DNA of 64,000 nucleotides from the NCBI GenBank assembly GCA_028532985.1, contig JANCIK010000001.1:1674001-1738000 (forward strand), in the 5' to 3' direction. The stretch's first letter is position 1; every line of letters starts with the position of its first letter. Of the stretch, positions 13,147 through 25,956 are shown piece by piece. The stretch comes from Stropharia rugosoannulata. Taxonomy: Eukaryota; Basidiomycota; Agaricomycetes; Agaricales; Strophariaceae. Below the pieces are notes generated by a model. The model was not told the DNA's origin. It did no database searches and saw only the letters and a list, made by a program, of their open reading frames with translations. Made by a program: the position numbers and the translations under genes.

Positions 13147-16100
13147 ATGAGCAAATCTTCCACTGCAACTGCACCAAAGAATCCGACTCCGCTTCCAGCA
13201 AGGTCAGCTTGGTCCAAGGGCCCTCCAGCCATAGCGCCCTCTCCCCGCTCGCAGTCGCCCGCACCCTCCACTCCCGTTCATCTCACTCATTCCAGGCGTT
13301 CCAGTGCTCTTGGCCAGGGTATCCCAATCAAGGATGGCGTCAGTGTCCCACGAAGTAACATAGGCGCTGTAAAACAAGGTTAGTAATTCCTTCCTATCTC
13401 CCTTTTTTCTTTCTCATCCATGCCTCTAGGTTCAGCGGTGACCTTTGGATCAATAGATGACGCATCGGCGCCAATATCCTCGTCACCCGCTGCGGCCCCA
13501 ACCATCAAATCTGAGGGCGTAAAGTCCTTTGGCTCTGTGCCTGCTGAGGCTGCGCCATCCACTCAAAATGGCCCCACTGGTCATGTCAATGGCAAGGCCT
13601 CAATATCGTCAAGGGCGGCTGTCATTCCATCAGCGTCATCATCGTCTACATCGACGCCAGCCCCCGCTGCGACACCAACTATACCTAAAATCGACATCAA
13701 AAAGATGTTCCAGACCCCTTCTACCTCCTCAACGACTCAACCAGAGACATCCTCACCTTCATTGCGAAGCTCTGCTCTTCCGTCACAATCATCCTCATCC
13801 CATGCTCCCTCATCACACACCCCTTCCCAATTAGGCGCTCATCCATACACACCTTTCGTCCCCTCTGCTTCAAGACAACCGCAATCAAATGGCCCGAATA
13901 ATGGGCCACCTCGCTCTCCGCAGTACCCACGACAACTGCCCAATGGCAGTGGCCCGCGACAAGGCGGTCCAAACGGTGGCCATGCTGGTTTGTCAAGCCC
14001 ACGCTTGGGTCCTCATGCGCATCCCGCTCAACCTTCTCCAATGGGCCCTCCTCCACCAATGCAACCTCAAATGCAACCCCATATGAGTCAAATGCCTGTG
14101 GCATGGACCCCTTACTATGTATGTTTTCCACATGTTAATCAAATGAAATTCTTTTCATAATCATTTTCTCTCAAAAACTAGTCTTATCCCCCTGATCCGC
14201 AACAGCAGTACATGTATGCCCCCCAGTGGTACGCCCCAGCTATCCCCATGCAACCCCCTCACGGGCAACATCAGCCTCAGCCTCCTCCGCCTCATATGGC
14301 TCCCCATCCCGGTATGCCCATGTCTCCCCGAAATCCCCCCGCTTCACTGCAAGGACCGGGCACGCCCACCATGTCACACGCGCATGCACTTCCTAACCCC
14401 GCCCTACCGCACCCACCTCCCGCTCTTTCTCACGGCTCCAACTCGATCAGTAGTCTTACTTCGCCGCCGCCGACACCCTCTTCCGCATCGATGCCCCGCC
14501 TCAACGCCACCTCGAATACATTCGTGCCTCGTCAGAAAAAGGTTACTCTAAAAAATGAAGACGGTACAGAAGTAAGTTTAGATAATATCGCCAAGAGTAC
14601 ACCGGCGCCCGCGGCGCCGGCAGCCACGGCAGCCCCACAAGGTTCCGTATATAGACAAGGAAGTCCGGGAACGCCGAACAGACGTCCTGCGAGCGTTCGT
14701 ATAGAATCCGAGGACCAACGCAAGGCACGCTTAGCTGAAGAGGAGGCCAAAGAGAAGGAGCGTCAACGTGTAAAGGCGGAGGCGGAGGAGAAAGTTCGCA
14801 AAGAGAAGGAGGACGCTGAGCGGAAAGTGAAGGAAGAGGAAGAGAAGAAACGTGCTAAGGAAGAGGCAGAAAAGGAGCGTGCCCGGAAAGAGGAGGAAGC
14901 TAAATTGGAGGCTGAGCAGGCAAGGATAGCGGAAGAGGAGCGGAAACGTAAGGAAGAGGAGGAGCGTGAAGCGCAAAAAGTACGCGAGGAGGAGGAGCGT
15001 AAGCGCAAGGAGGAGGAAGAGGCTCAAGCCAAGCTGCTCGCTGAGAAGGCTAAGAAAGACGAAGAGGAACGCCTTGAACAGGAGCGCCTTGAGAAGGAGA
15101 AAGCTGATAAGGAGCGTTTGGCAAAAGAGGCTGAAGCTGAACGGCTTCGTATCGAGCAAGCTGAAGCTTCAAAGAAGGCTACTGAGGCTGCCTCCGACCG
15201 CGCTGCTTCTGCCGAGGCATCAAAGGAGGTCTCTGAGGATGGCGAAGTCGTTGAGGAAGGACAAGTCGTCGAAAGCCCTGTGCCGTCAAAGGAGGAACCC
15301 AAAGAGAAAATCAAAGATACTCTTAGGATCAACACATCACCTTTGGCCGACAAGAGGCAACGACCTGGTCCGCTTGACCTTACTGGTGCGAAGACAGTTC
15401 CTGCCATGGGCACTCCGGGTCCTTTGGCAACGGCGCGCATTATTGCGGATATCAACACCGTCCAATACCCCGAGGGTGTTAGCAGTCCTCGTCCCGAACT
15501 GAATGAGAACGCCAAGGAGGGTAAATTCAGGTAAGCAGATTACATGTATACGATGTTGATTAGTATCTGACTTTGCTTGTAGGTATGATCGTGACTTTTT
15601 ACTCCAGTTCATGTCTATTTGTAAAGAGAAGCCCGCGATGCTTCCTCCTCTCGATGCCATTGGCCTCGAGCCTACAGAGCAACATCACATGATGCGAACC
15701 GGTTCTGGTGGTCCTGGTCGCAAAGGTGGACCCCCATCACGGCAGGGTTCCATTGGTTTGGGCTTCTCTCCTGGTACATTCGGGGGCAAGGGCGCTACCA
15801 ACCCCTTCAGTATGGGCAACTTTGCTACTTTGGGTGGAAGCAAGCTGAGCAGCGAGGAGCGCTTTGCGGCAGCCCAACGCGCAGCCTCCGTCAGCGGCGC
15901 ATCGGGCATGCAATATACCACGCGTCCACCTGCTATGACCCGCACTGCCAGTCAAGGAGGTCCCGGTGGAGCTCCTCTGCGTGACCGTACACGTAGCAAG
16001 CGTGGCGAGAAACGCGATGACAACAAGAAGGCACCCGGCGGTCAGCACTCCAATTTCAACTACCAACAGCAGCAGCAGCAGCAAAACTTGGAACCTGTTG

Positions 16101-18073
16101 AGCCCCTGCAGCAGACTGCTAATCGTTGGGACAGGAAGGCAATTGCCGTCGATTCAGATTCGCCGGAAATGGTTGACCGCAAGGTCAAGGGTCTCCTCAA
16201 CAAGCTCACAATGGAGAAGTTCGACTCTATTTCTGACCAAATTATCGCATGGGCGAACAAGTCGGAGAAAGAGAAAGACGGTCGTACTCTTATCCAGGTC
16301 ATTAGGTTGGTCTTTGAGAAGGCAACCGATGAGGCGACATGGTCCGAAATGTATGCGCGTCTGTGCAGAAAGATGATGGAGCAGATTAGTCCCAAGGTCC
16401 AGGACGACGGTATCAAGAATGCGGAAGGCAAACCTATAGCAGGAGGACAGCTTTTCCGCAAGTACTTGCTCAACCGTTGTCAGGAGGACTTCGAACGAGG
16501 TTGGGTAGCAAAGGAGGCGACCGCTGCGGCTGCCGCCGTCAAGGCTACCGACGATGAGGCTATCAAAGCAGCTAACGACAAGACTAAGGAGGACGGCAAG
16601 GCTGACGAAGCCGTTCTCTACTCGGATGAATACTACGCAGCCCAAAAGGCCAAACGTCAAGGTCTTGGTTTGATCAAGTTTATTGGAGAACTGTTCAAAC
16701 TGCAGATGCTGACGGAGCGTATTATGCACGAGTGTGTCAAGAAGCTTCTCGGGAATGTTGACAATCCTGAGGAGGAGGAAATTGAGTCCCTCTGCAAGCT
16801 GCTCACCACAGTTGGTGGTATTCTGGATACCCCTAAAGCTCGTGCACACCTCGATGTTTACTTCTCGCGTATGAAGGAGCTCACCAAGAGTCCCAATGTC
16901 AATTCTCGTATGCAGTACATGCTTATCGTACGTGTCAATTTTGCTTCACTTTTAATGCTGAAAGCTAATGATCGGTTAGGACTTGATCGAATTGCGAGAG
17001 CGCAAATGGGTTGCCCGACAGAACGTTGCTGCTCCTACGACCATTGCGCAGATTCACGAGAATGTAAGTTACAAAGTTTGGAGTACCCTGGTTAACTGCT
17101 CAATGCGCTATTACAGGCTGCCAAAGAGAAGGCTGCTGCTGAGAAAGAATCATACCAGCGTCAAATGACCATGTCACGTGGTGGGTCAAGACGCGGTGGT
17201 GACCGTAATGACTACCCTCAGGTAGGACCCGACGGTTGGGCTGTTGCTGGTGGAAGCTCGGGGCCTTCCCGTGCACCTCCTAAGGCTGGTGATCTTTCGA
17301 ACTTCGGTAAGATCAGCAAGACTGGTGTTCCTACAACCTTCGGGCCTAGCAGCGTCTTCGCTGGTAAGAAGGGCGACTCTAAACGGGATTCCATTTCCCG
17401 GACTAGCTCCTCTTCCAACATGTTCTCGATGCTGCAGGCTGCGGAGTCGGCAGAATCGACTACTAAACGTACGTTTATACTCTTAATGAAGTATCCATGT
17501 GCTAACCTCCCATTATCTCTAGCGGCTGAGGTTCTGCAGCGCAAACGCCTCGTCCTCCAACCCCGTACCAAGCCTGTGGAATCTGAGGCAGCCGATGTCG
17601 AATCACCTGCAGCTGGATCGGATGCTGGCGGCTCGGAGGAAGAACCACAACAGGACGGTGTGTCGATGACTGAGGAGGCTGCCAAGAAGAAGATTGCAGA
17701 AGATACCAAGGAGTTCTTCGCTGTCCGAAATCTTGAGGAAGCTGAAGTATACTTCACCGCCCTGCCGCCGCACTTCCATCACAAGCTTGTCGATAGCCTA
17801 GTCTCGAAAGCCGTCGAGTCGAAGGAAGCAGACGCGCAGCTTGTTTCGGATTTCTTCGCTCGTTCTACTTCGCAGTGCTCAGCTGCTGCGTTTGAGGAAG
17901 GGTTCTCGCCTATTGCGGAGCTCATCGATGACATTGCTATCGATGCCCCGAAGGCGGTGCAGCTCTTTGCCCTCATGCTCAAAGGCGCCAAGTTGGACGA
18001 AAGTCGGATATCTTCGATCGCGTCCAAGTCGTTGGAGAATAGCGAGAAACTCATCTCCCTGATACAGCAGTAG
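13147..18073 (+). CDS. Translation initiation factor eIF4G
   Basis: Seven exons (13147-13378, 13430-14118, 14182-15530, 15583-16927, 16980-17063, 17117-17468, 17523-18073) sum to 1533 residues. The protein scaffolds the cap-binding complex, bridging eIF4E, eIF4A, poly(A)-binding protein and eIF3. Residues 1-480 are Ser/Pro/Gln-rich and probably disordered. Residues ~485-645 are a long Glu/Lys/Arg coiled coil. YDRDFLL near 758 fits the eIF4E-binding Y-x4-L-phi motif and lies right after an exon junction. A poly-Gln stretch sits at 16065-16083. The MIF4G HEAT domain spans about 950-1240 (VKGLLNKLTMEKFDSISDQI). The C-terminal ~135 residues form an MA3 domain. The domain order is that of fungal and metazoan eIF4G. 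Very secure. Confidence 0.96.
16065..16083 (+). repeat. CAG/CAA triplet run coding poly-Gln in eIF4G
   Basis: A short run of CAA/CAG codons inside eIF4G exon 4 encodes eight Gln in a row, just before the MIF4G domain. Such runs are prone to length variation. Confidence 0.8.
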
Positions 18074-18853
18074 TTTAGTAGATTCTACTTAATCTCTCCA
18101 TAGTCAATACCACCTTGCATCCTCCAGCATCGATTGCATCTTACCTTATTATCGCTCTCGTTTTACTCATACTATTCCCTCTATCCTCTTCCACGATCTT
18201 TTTTTAGCATACATTTTTCTTCTTTGTCGTTGCATCTGTTTCCATACTCTACTTATATCTGCGATTCGTTCAGGACTTGCTCGCCGTATGTTCCTGGGGC
18301 ATGTATTAGTACATGTATATAGTATTCCCAGCACTTCGTGTTCTTTTAGAGAGACTGTCTAGATGTTTGCTAGATGCCTATTTAGTTGTACATCTGGCAA
18401 CAGCGCTTCGCTTTGGAGCGTAGAAGATCATCCAAGCCAGCTTTTTACATGATGTACTGTTAGGGTTGTTTTAATGATATCAGGCCTTCAATCTTATCAA
18501 CCATTAAGGTGGTGGTGCATTCAGAAAAAGTCACCGCCCGATGGAGCAATGGCTAAGTGGAAACTCCCATTTTTGTCTGGGTATAAAGTCCCGCTGGGCA
18601 TGAATTATTTTTTCTTTCTCCAACTTCCGCACGGTTGGAACTTGGAGCACACTCCGTCGCTCGATAAAAAGTCTTGTCTCGTCGCCAAGACCAAGTTTTG
18701 CCGCCCGCCCGTGAAAGACTCTGTGGACTCTTGTACCTTGAACCGCATCCACAGTTTCAGACAAAGTACGGCATACGCGCTTAACACGACGGGGCGTGTT
18801 CCTCCATCCGTGTCCTTCTTGGGACAATTACAACAGCAGTCCGGGGGCGTGTT
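18074..18853. other. Intergenic region between eIF4G and TRK genes
   Basis: The first ~250 bases are T/C-rich, consistent with a 3'UTR; the remainder should hold the TRK promoter. No supported gene. Confidence 0.5.
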
Positions 18854-21800
18854 ATGAACTCGACATCGGAGCACTCAACTAGGGCACGACCGAAACATAC
18901 TCTATGGGGAAGGGCGACCCATAAGCTAAACTTTTACCGCACTCATCTCCTATTCTTGTATGTGGCGGCGAATATCCCTCATCCCTGACAGTTTATGCTC
19001 ATCAGCCTTCCTTGCGTTAAACATAGCACCTTTACCCCGCTTGTCTTTTCCGCCATATTCTATGCGAGCAATGGCCGTAACAGAGTGTCGTACACGGACT
19101 CACTCTTCACATGCGTCAGTGTCATGACGATATGCGGACTCTCCACAATCAACCTTAGTGCAATTACGCCGTTTCAACAGGCGCTGCTGTTCATCCTTAT
19201 GTGTACAGGGAATCCGGTGAGTGACCTTTAAGCCGCATAATGAGCTCGGCTGGTCTCATAAAGCAAAAAGATCGTGGTGTCGTGGGTTATTGTGTATATA
19301 CGCAGGTGCGTCCCCGATATCATAGTTTCCCACTTGTTGGGTCTCACGCTGTGGTCATATTTAGATACTACTTTAGCCAGAAATTCCAGGACCTCTTGGC
19401 TTCGACTCTTCAGCGACAAATATCGAAGGATATCGAACAGGCAGCGGAGGCACACCGGCCATGGCCGCATCGTTTTCTCGCTTTCATCTCGGGACGAGGT
19501 TTGAAGGTCGTAGAAGAGCCTGAGCCAGGCGCCCCGCGCAAGACCCGAGCGGCCCCCACAGTGCTTCAGAAGCTGAGACCCGATATGATCAGACGAATGG
19601 ATGACGCGCCGAAGCTCGTTAATCCGAGCGGACTGTTGTCTGAAGGCGGGTCGCCGACTGCGACATTGGCTATCAAATTGCGTCCCGCAGAAGGGCCCTC
19701 TCCACCCGGGCTGTTAAAGGACGCCGATCCCTTAACGGGAAGTAGCTCGGATCCACAAAAAATTATAATGCAGAAAAGTGATTCTCTACAGAGTGATGAT
19801 ACACAGTGCGTTTTTATGGCGAACTTGTCTTAATATATGGGCACTCAACGCAAATCCATTACTTCTTTCCCAGGAAGAACCGTAGGCGTTTATCAGATCC
19901 CGGCATGTCTTCCAGGCCACCTTCGCCAGCACCGTCTCCCAGTATGTCCCACCGCCATTGATATATTCACCTGGCAACGAGATTGACAGTCATACCAGCC
20001 CAGATGCACCGCTTCGGCACTGTCTCGGAAATACATTCTAAGGCTCAAATGAAGAATTTTCCTCGTACCCAAACTATAGAATTTGCTCCCGATCCGACCA
20101 GGCGTCGAGAAAGACCGTCTCATCATGGTATTTTAGAAGACGATGATCAGGACACTGTTCATCCACATCGTGACCATTACCACCACCACGGTCTCGTTGC
20201 GCCTCACATGCGTAGGTTTTTTAAAGGCATCTCTCTTAACTAAAATTTATTAATGGCAATGCAGACCGAGGAAGGCCATTGCACTCAACACAGTCTGTTG
20301 CCACATCTACTCGAACTCAACGCACCCATCATAGTCATCACTCGATCCACCCAACCAGTGCAATGACCAGAAATTTCGGAGGATTCCCGTCGCCATTCTC
20401 CCTAGCCAAGCACCTCATTGGTCGTATGTTCCCTGGCCTACGACGGCAACTTACAAGGGCAGTCACAATTCCTGCAACTGTGTCATTAACCCCTGGTCGG
20501 GATGGAGAAGCTCGTGGCAAAAAATATGCACCGTACATTTCCTTTGACGCGGTCGTTGGTCGTAATTCCAAATTCCATCTCTTGACACAAGACCAGCTTG
20601 AGGAAATAGGCGGCGTTGAATATCGAGCATTGAACGCATTATTGTGGATCTTAGCTCTCGTATGTTCTATTGTCCCGTTCAAGCTCTTTACCCTAATCTA
20701 ACTACCATTGCAGTATCATATCGGTATACAGCTTCTAGGGTTCATTATCATTACACCATACATGTCGACAAACAAATGGTCGCCTGCATTGGACAGTACA
20801 TTGCGTCCTCTGAATCCTGTTTGGTGTGTATAAAAACATGCTTGCTTTGGATATTTGCTTACTGAGTGGATCGTAGGTTTTCCTTATTTCAGGTTGTCTC
20901 GGCATATACAAACACAGGAATGTCTCTTGTAGACGAGTCCATGGTCCCATTCCAAAAAGCTTATCTTATGGTTTTCGTCATGATGCTACTTATTTTGGCT
21001 GGCAATACTTCTTTTGTGAGTAACTTGACAAAGACGAATAGACGTTGTAATCTAATTTGAATTGCTTACAGCCAATCTTGTGAGTACTAACGTTCGATTT
21101 CAATCACTCAACCGCTGATGGTATATTTGCCACTCAGTCTACGTTTTATGATGTAAGTAACTCGGCTATACTTCCAATGGACGTCAATTTATCAAAACCA
21201 CGTTTAGATGGGTTTTAAGTAAAATGGTACCTGAAAAAGCACGGCTTCACGAAACGCTGCATTTTCTTCTTGATCACCCCCGCCGCTGCTTTATTTATCT
21301 CTTTCCTTCCCATCAAACATGGTCTTTATTCGCAGTTGTCGTCCTTCTAACGTTCGAATTTCTTTATCTAAGTTACGGTCCAGCTGGTTTACTGATAATA
21401 TCTTAGTTTTATAGATTGGTTCTTCGTCTTAGTCTTAGACATTGGGAAGAAACCTATTGAACAAATTCCTGTTGGAGTCCGGGTCCTGGACAGCCTATTT
21501 CAGGGAGTAGCTGTTCGGGCCGCTGGATTTACCATCGTTCCTATTTCTTCTTTAGTTCCGGCTGTTCAGGTCTTGTATGTCGTCATGATGTATATCAGTG
21601 CATGTAAGTGTCGACGCATCTTCTTCCTGATTCGCGTATTTATTACCCACTTAGACCCTCTTGCTTTGAGGTATTTTAGGGACTGTCGGTTTTCGCCAAA
21701 ATCATTAATGCCTTTTATTACAGTGTTCGCTCAACTAATGTGTACGAAGAACAATCGCTGGGAGTTTTTGATTACGAAGAACACGATGGAGCTGACGATG

Positions 21801-22576
21801 AATCCAAATTGTCTGATCCTGGAAGGACATCTAAATGGAGTCAATATCTTTCTGTTCACGCGCGGCAACAACTTGCCTTTGGTCTGTCCTTTCGCCACTA
21901 AAAATGCCTAGTCACAAACTAACTTTCATTCCAATCTGTAGACATCTGGTGGCTTGCGCTTTCGCTATTCATCATTTGTATCATTGAAGTTAGTTATTTG
22001 TTTAATTATTGATAGTAATGGCTGATACGTCCACCAGAGGAACAACATAGAAAACGAACAGAACTTTGGATGGTTTACTATTTTCAGTATTAGTTCGTGC
22101 TTAACTACTTCACGTTTTATTTTATTAATTGTTCAAATCTTTTCTAGTTTTCGAATTAGTATCCGCTTATGGGACAGTGGGTCTGAGTCTGGGGATTCCA
22201 AACGTCAGTGTGATTCTTTCATGCGCAATGTTGTCTTATTCATGGTTCTTTAATCTTGTAGCAAAACTACTCTTTCGTCGGAGCATTACACCCCTTGTCC
22301 AAACTCGTCTTTTGCGTCGTAATGCTTCGAGGGCGGCATCGGGCGTTGCCAGTCGCCATTGATCGGGCTATTATGCTTCCACACGAATTCAAGAAAGAGG
22401 ATGACTCTGACCTGAATCAAGACAGCTCTCCAACTTATCGCCGACCTTACACGTATTCAGAGACTATGAATAGTCGACACACTGGCGAATTGCGTCAACG
22501 CGTCCCTGGGAAATCTGCAAGGCTATCGTCTCAGCTGAACAACGACCAGGTCAGGGACGACATTCAAATGACTTAA
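18854..22576 (+). CDS. TRK-type high-affinity potassium transporter
   Basis: Nineteen exons from ATG 18854 to the stop at 22576 sum to 908 residues. Plasma-membrane K+ uptake is expected. Four membrane-pore-membrane repeats are visible: TICGLSTINLSAIT (first filter, near residue 75), SAYTNTGMSLVD (second), VRAAGFTIVPIS (third) and SAYGTVGLSLG (fourth). A long hydrophilic loop of about 300 residues between repeats 1 and 2 is typical of fungal TRKs. The C-terminus (RGRHRALPVAIDRAIMLP) matches the family closely. Exons include 8 nt (21072-21079), 15 nt (21138-21152) and 16 nt (21655-21670) units. The join 21371/21415, a 43-nt intron, is the least certain splice. The start is the first ATG in a frame spliced at 18957/19027. 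Confidence 0.93.
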
Positions 22577-23904
22577 TCATCATCATATACACCTTCACAG
22601 TCACGATCCATTTTACGATGCTTTCCCCAAGCTTTCTTGTGAACTTCTATTTCCCGCTTGTCTCCTGCTTTCTGCGATTATCACCGCCTTTACGCTTTAC
22701 AGCCACATACCATACACATATCAAGTCAAGAACACTTCGGAAGTTATGTACATTATTCGCGCTTCAAAACACCCATTATACTACTTACATAAATTATTAT
22801 TAATGGGTTCAGTAACCTTTATTTCAGTCCTTTCATTGCGCAGATAGAGCATAGTTTAAACCCTATCATAGCTTCAATTTAATGCACTACTAGTACTGCT
22901 GCGTTAGTTATATATGACCCTAAAGGGCATATGTCCGTTGTAAATCTGTTGTCCAACACAAGTCCAACATTCTTAGATCTACTTCTCAGTATAACGGAGA
23001 GTTCTTTGAGACTTACGTTGAACTTACGTAAAGTCAGATGCGGGCATCGTGGCCTACAGCCTGCTTTTGCATGCTTTCTCATTCCACTTGATCTTTCGAG
23101 AGGTCAAATCACCAAAGATAGCTGTTCTTCGGGACAAACCTCATGTATCTTGCATGGTGCAGCATTGCAAGCCAACGTTTCTCTATTCAGATGTATTAGC
23201 GACGTTACTTCGGTATTGAAAACACGCTGTTTTTGACAAGGTTTGTCAAAGGTTTGCCCGAAGTACATTCTTCCACACTATCTATCGGTAGCATCAGATT
23301 AAAAATTTCCTTATCTAGGTTTCCTTTTGCATGTCTTCTGCCGGACTGAAGGTCTCTGAAGGCTACAAGGGCTGGAGTGTACAAATGCACTCGAACGGTA
23401 CCGCTTGGAGTCATGCGTCATCCACGAGGCACGATTACACTTCGATCATCCTGTACAGGATGGATGTATAACACTGGAACCTGTGCTGCTTTCTTGTCAA
23501 TATAACCATCATATCGTTCGACCTGTAACTCCTGGCTATATAACCTTGCCTTGTAATACTTCCTTCACAAGTAATCAACACCATCATCAGGCGCGCAATC
23601 ATGCCATATGCAACCCATGAAACCCACTTTATTGATTCCAACGTGCGTATGTTGCATTGTCTAGGCCAGGCTATCCTCTCAGACTGCCGCACATTTTAGC
23701 CGTATTCTGTTGAAGTGGATCTCTGTGACCTATTGCAAACAATGAAGCTTGATTCGCATTACGCTATCAGAGTGAGCCGGATCAGCCGCCATTCTGACCT
23801 CTGGAAGATGACACTTGCTTTGGAGAAAGAAACCTACAGAGGACGGCATCCACATAAACGTACCTCAAAGCACTTATCCACCTCCAAACCTTCACGACGA
23901 ACTC
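22577..23904. other. Intergenic region, no gene seen
   Basis: 3'UTR-like pyrimidine-rich sequence to about 22700, then AT-rich DNA with short random frames. An open frame at 23715-24227 overlaps the start of the next gene in a different frame and has no family resemblance. Confidence 0.45.
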
Positions 23905-24409
23905 ATGCGCGATGTAGCGAATTATCATGTATGTTCCTTTTCAACGTCATTTCGGCTTACGCTCATAGAATTTTATATAATGAAGTCAGGCGGAATGGCA
24001 GCAAATGCAACATCGCAAGCAAGCATGGAACAACCAACGCCGCCGGTAAACTCAGAAGTAAAGGAAGACACAGTTTACGGCTGCGCATACCTGCAAGCTG
24101 TGCAAGCACAATTGCGGGCCCAAGAGTACCCCACAACGAGCGGAGAATATCTCGACACTGTCTTTACGCATCGCGAGATTCTGTTCTCATTCCCCGGGGC
24201 ACATACTCAATGCGCTCGTGCGCTTAGTGATCTGGCATATCTATTAGAGACTCGAGCTTGGAGGGCAGACCGAGAGGCGGACCTCGAAGCCGTGACTGCT
24301 TTCCGACATGAAGCATGGATTATTGCCTCGCAATTGTAAGTGTATTTTTACTCTTTCTTATACATACCACTACAAAGTGACTGCTACAAATAGGGTACCG
24401 CACTCGTAA
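23905..24409 (+). CDS. Small orphan protein, start uncertain
   Basis: Three exons (23905-23928, 23986-24335, 24394-24409) give 129 residues. The body is helical, with sequence such as AYLQAVQAQLRAQEYPTTS and ALSDLAYLLETRAWRADREA. No signal peptide, membrane segment or catalytic motif is visible. The last exon is only 16 nt and supplies the stop. The same frame extends upstream of ATG 23905 without another ATG (THINVPQ-like residues), so a further 5' exon is possible and the given start is tentative. The regular helices and in-frame splicing argue for a real gene. I do not recognise the family. Confidence 0.45.
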
Positions 24410-25171
24410 CGCTATTATCATTATCCCCTATCACTGCTTCTGTGATACTCCCGCCATCTTGGTATGGCTCTGCTTTTTCGTTGTTATCCTAAACTTGGTT
24501 GTAATCGTGTCGGGTTTAATCCAACTGCTCTGACCAACAATTGGCAACAGTTTGCATTGCGCTGAGCTTCGTGAACAATTCTGCATCGGTATCTCTCAGG
24601 TATCTCTCATTAACTACAACGTCAAGGTGAATTAACAAGAAACGCAGGCCAATCCAGGGTAGAACTACTAATTAAAATGCTTCAAGGTTCTGCTCTGCAT
24701 GTTCCACGCCCCGACCGCAAGGCAGGGGTCATTTAACGAAGTTATACACGCGAAATTCACTTCTAGCGCAGACTAGTGCATGCTGGACTGTCATAATGAA
24801 TTAAGACAAACTGATTGGCAGACCTAGCGAGCATGTCAAAACCATGATTTGATCCTTGCTTGATGTATATTGGGAAATCAGAAGAAGCGCACAGTTTCTC
24901 TCGCATCCCGCGGACATGGCGACAAATCACAGCGTGAAAACGGCGTGATTTGTGTTATCTGACCCGCACTAACTTCTCTGAATGATGTCATGCGCGCATC
25001 ATCATCTCATCCGTCCTGCCATCAGAGTCGCAAGTTTGTATTACGTTCGTGTAACCTTCTTTTGAATCTTTTCAACCGTCCAAAAAATATAAAGAGAAAT
25101 CCCCATGTATCACCCTTCTGGTTGCCCATCCCCCTTCCCAACAAGGCCCGTCGAGACGTTGTGCTACCGAA
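24410..25171. other. Intergenic region, no gene seen
   Basis: Promoter of the cupredoxin gene. The sequence close to its start (25080-25170) has mixed A-rich and C-rich runs. No further feature is supported. Confidence 0.45.
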
Positions 25172-25956
25172 ATGTTCTTCATTACCATTCTCGTGAGTAG
25201 TCGCCCATGTTGAGAGTCCTCATTACTAACTTCTCCTAAGGCTATTGCGGTCACGTCCGTGTTTGCAAAAACTGTGGTGGTAACTGTCGGTGGGAATACC
25301 ACAGATAATCCCATGGGCGTCTTCCAACCGGCCAGTGTGGAAGCAAAACAAGGGGATGTCGTTTTCTTTAACTGTGCGTTCATTACCTGTAAACCAATGA
25401 GTACCGTCTGACTTTACTTTTTATCAGTCACTCAGGGTAACCATACTGCAACACAGTCGACGTTCGCCGCTCCTTGCACCCCAGCGCACGACACGGACCC
25501 CAGTATCAATGGTTTCGATTCTTCATTCCGTGACACGGTCAATGGGACGGCCGTTACCTCCCTCACCTTTACGGTCACAGATCCGAACACCACCATTTGG
25601 TTTTTCGATTGGAATACCTGTGCCCAAGGGGGTGTAGGCGGTATTAATATCAACGAGTCCTCGTTGCAGACTCTAGAAGGCTTCCAAGTAAGCTCCTTTC
25701 TTTCATTCGCAAATTAATTAAATCTATTTGGGTATGTGTTGATACGTTCACCTTGTAGCGTAATGCCATCCGTCTAAATGGCACCAATACGACCACATCA
25801 TCTTCGAGTAGCTCGAGCTCAAGTGGGAGTGCTACTGCTTCGTCAACGGCCCCGGCCTCATCAAACACAACAACATCTGATGCTAACCGGTCTCTTATCA
25901 GTGGGATTATATCCGTGGCGCCTGTTTTCGCTGTCCTAATTTCTCTGTCGCTCTGA
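25172..25956 (+). CDS. Secreted serine-rich cupredoxin-like protein, probably GPI-anchored
   Basis: Four exons (25172-25192, 25241-25373, 25428-25687, 25759-25956) encode 203 residues. The N-terminus is a signal peptide (MFFITILAIAVTSVFA). A cupredoxin fold follows, as in fungal extracellular serine-rich proteins: TVVVTVGG, EAKQGDVVFFNFTQGNHTATQ, then TFTVTDPNTTIWFFDW. Asn-x-Ser/Thr sites are frequent. The Ser/Thr-rich stalk (residues ~150-180) and the hydrophobic C-terminus (SLISGIISVAPVFAVLISLS) indicate a GPI attachment signal. The position where relatives have a His-Cys copper-ligand pair reads N-T-C, so the copper site may be incomplete. A role at the cell wall or in development is plausible but inferred. 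Confidence 0.84.

Noticed and set aside
14731..15159. 142-residue hydrophobic frame on the minus strand
   Set aside because: It is the antisense of the Glu/Lys coiled-coil codons of eIF4G, which read as Leu/Phe/Ser on the opposite strand.
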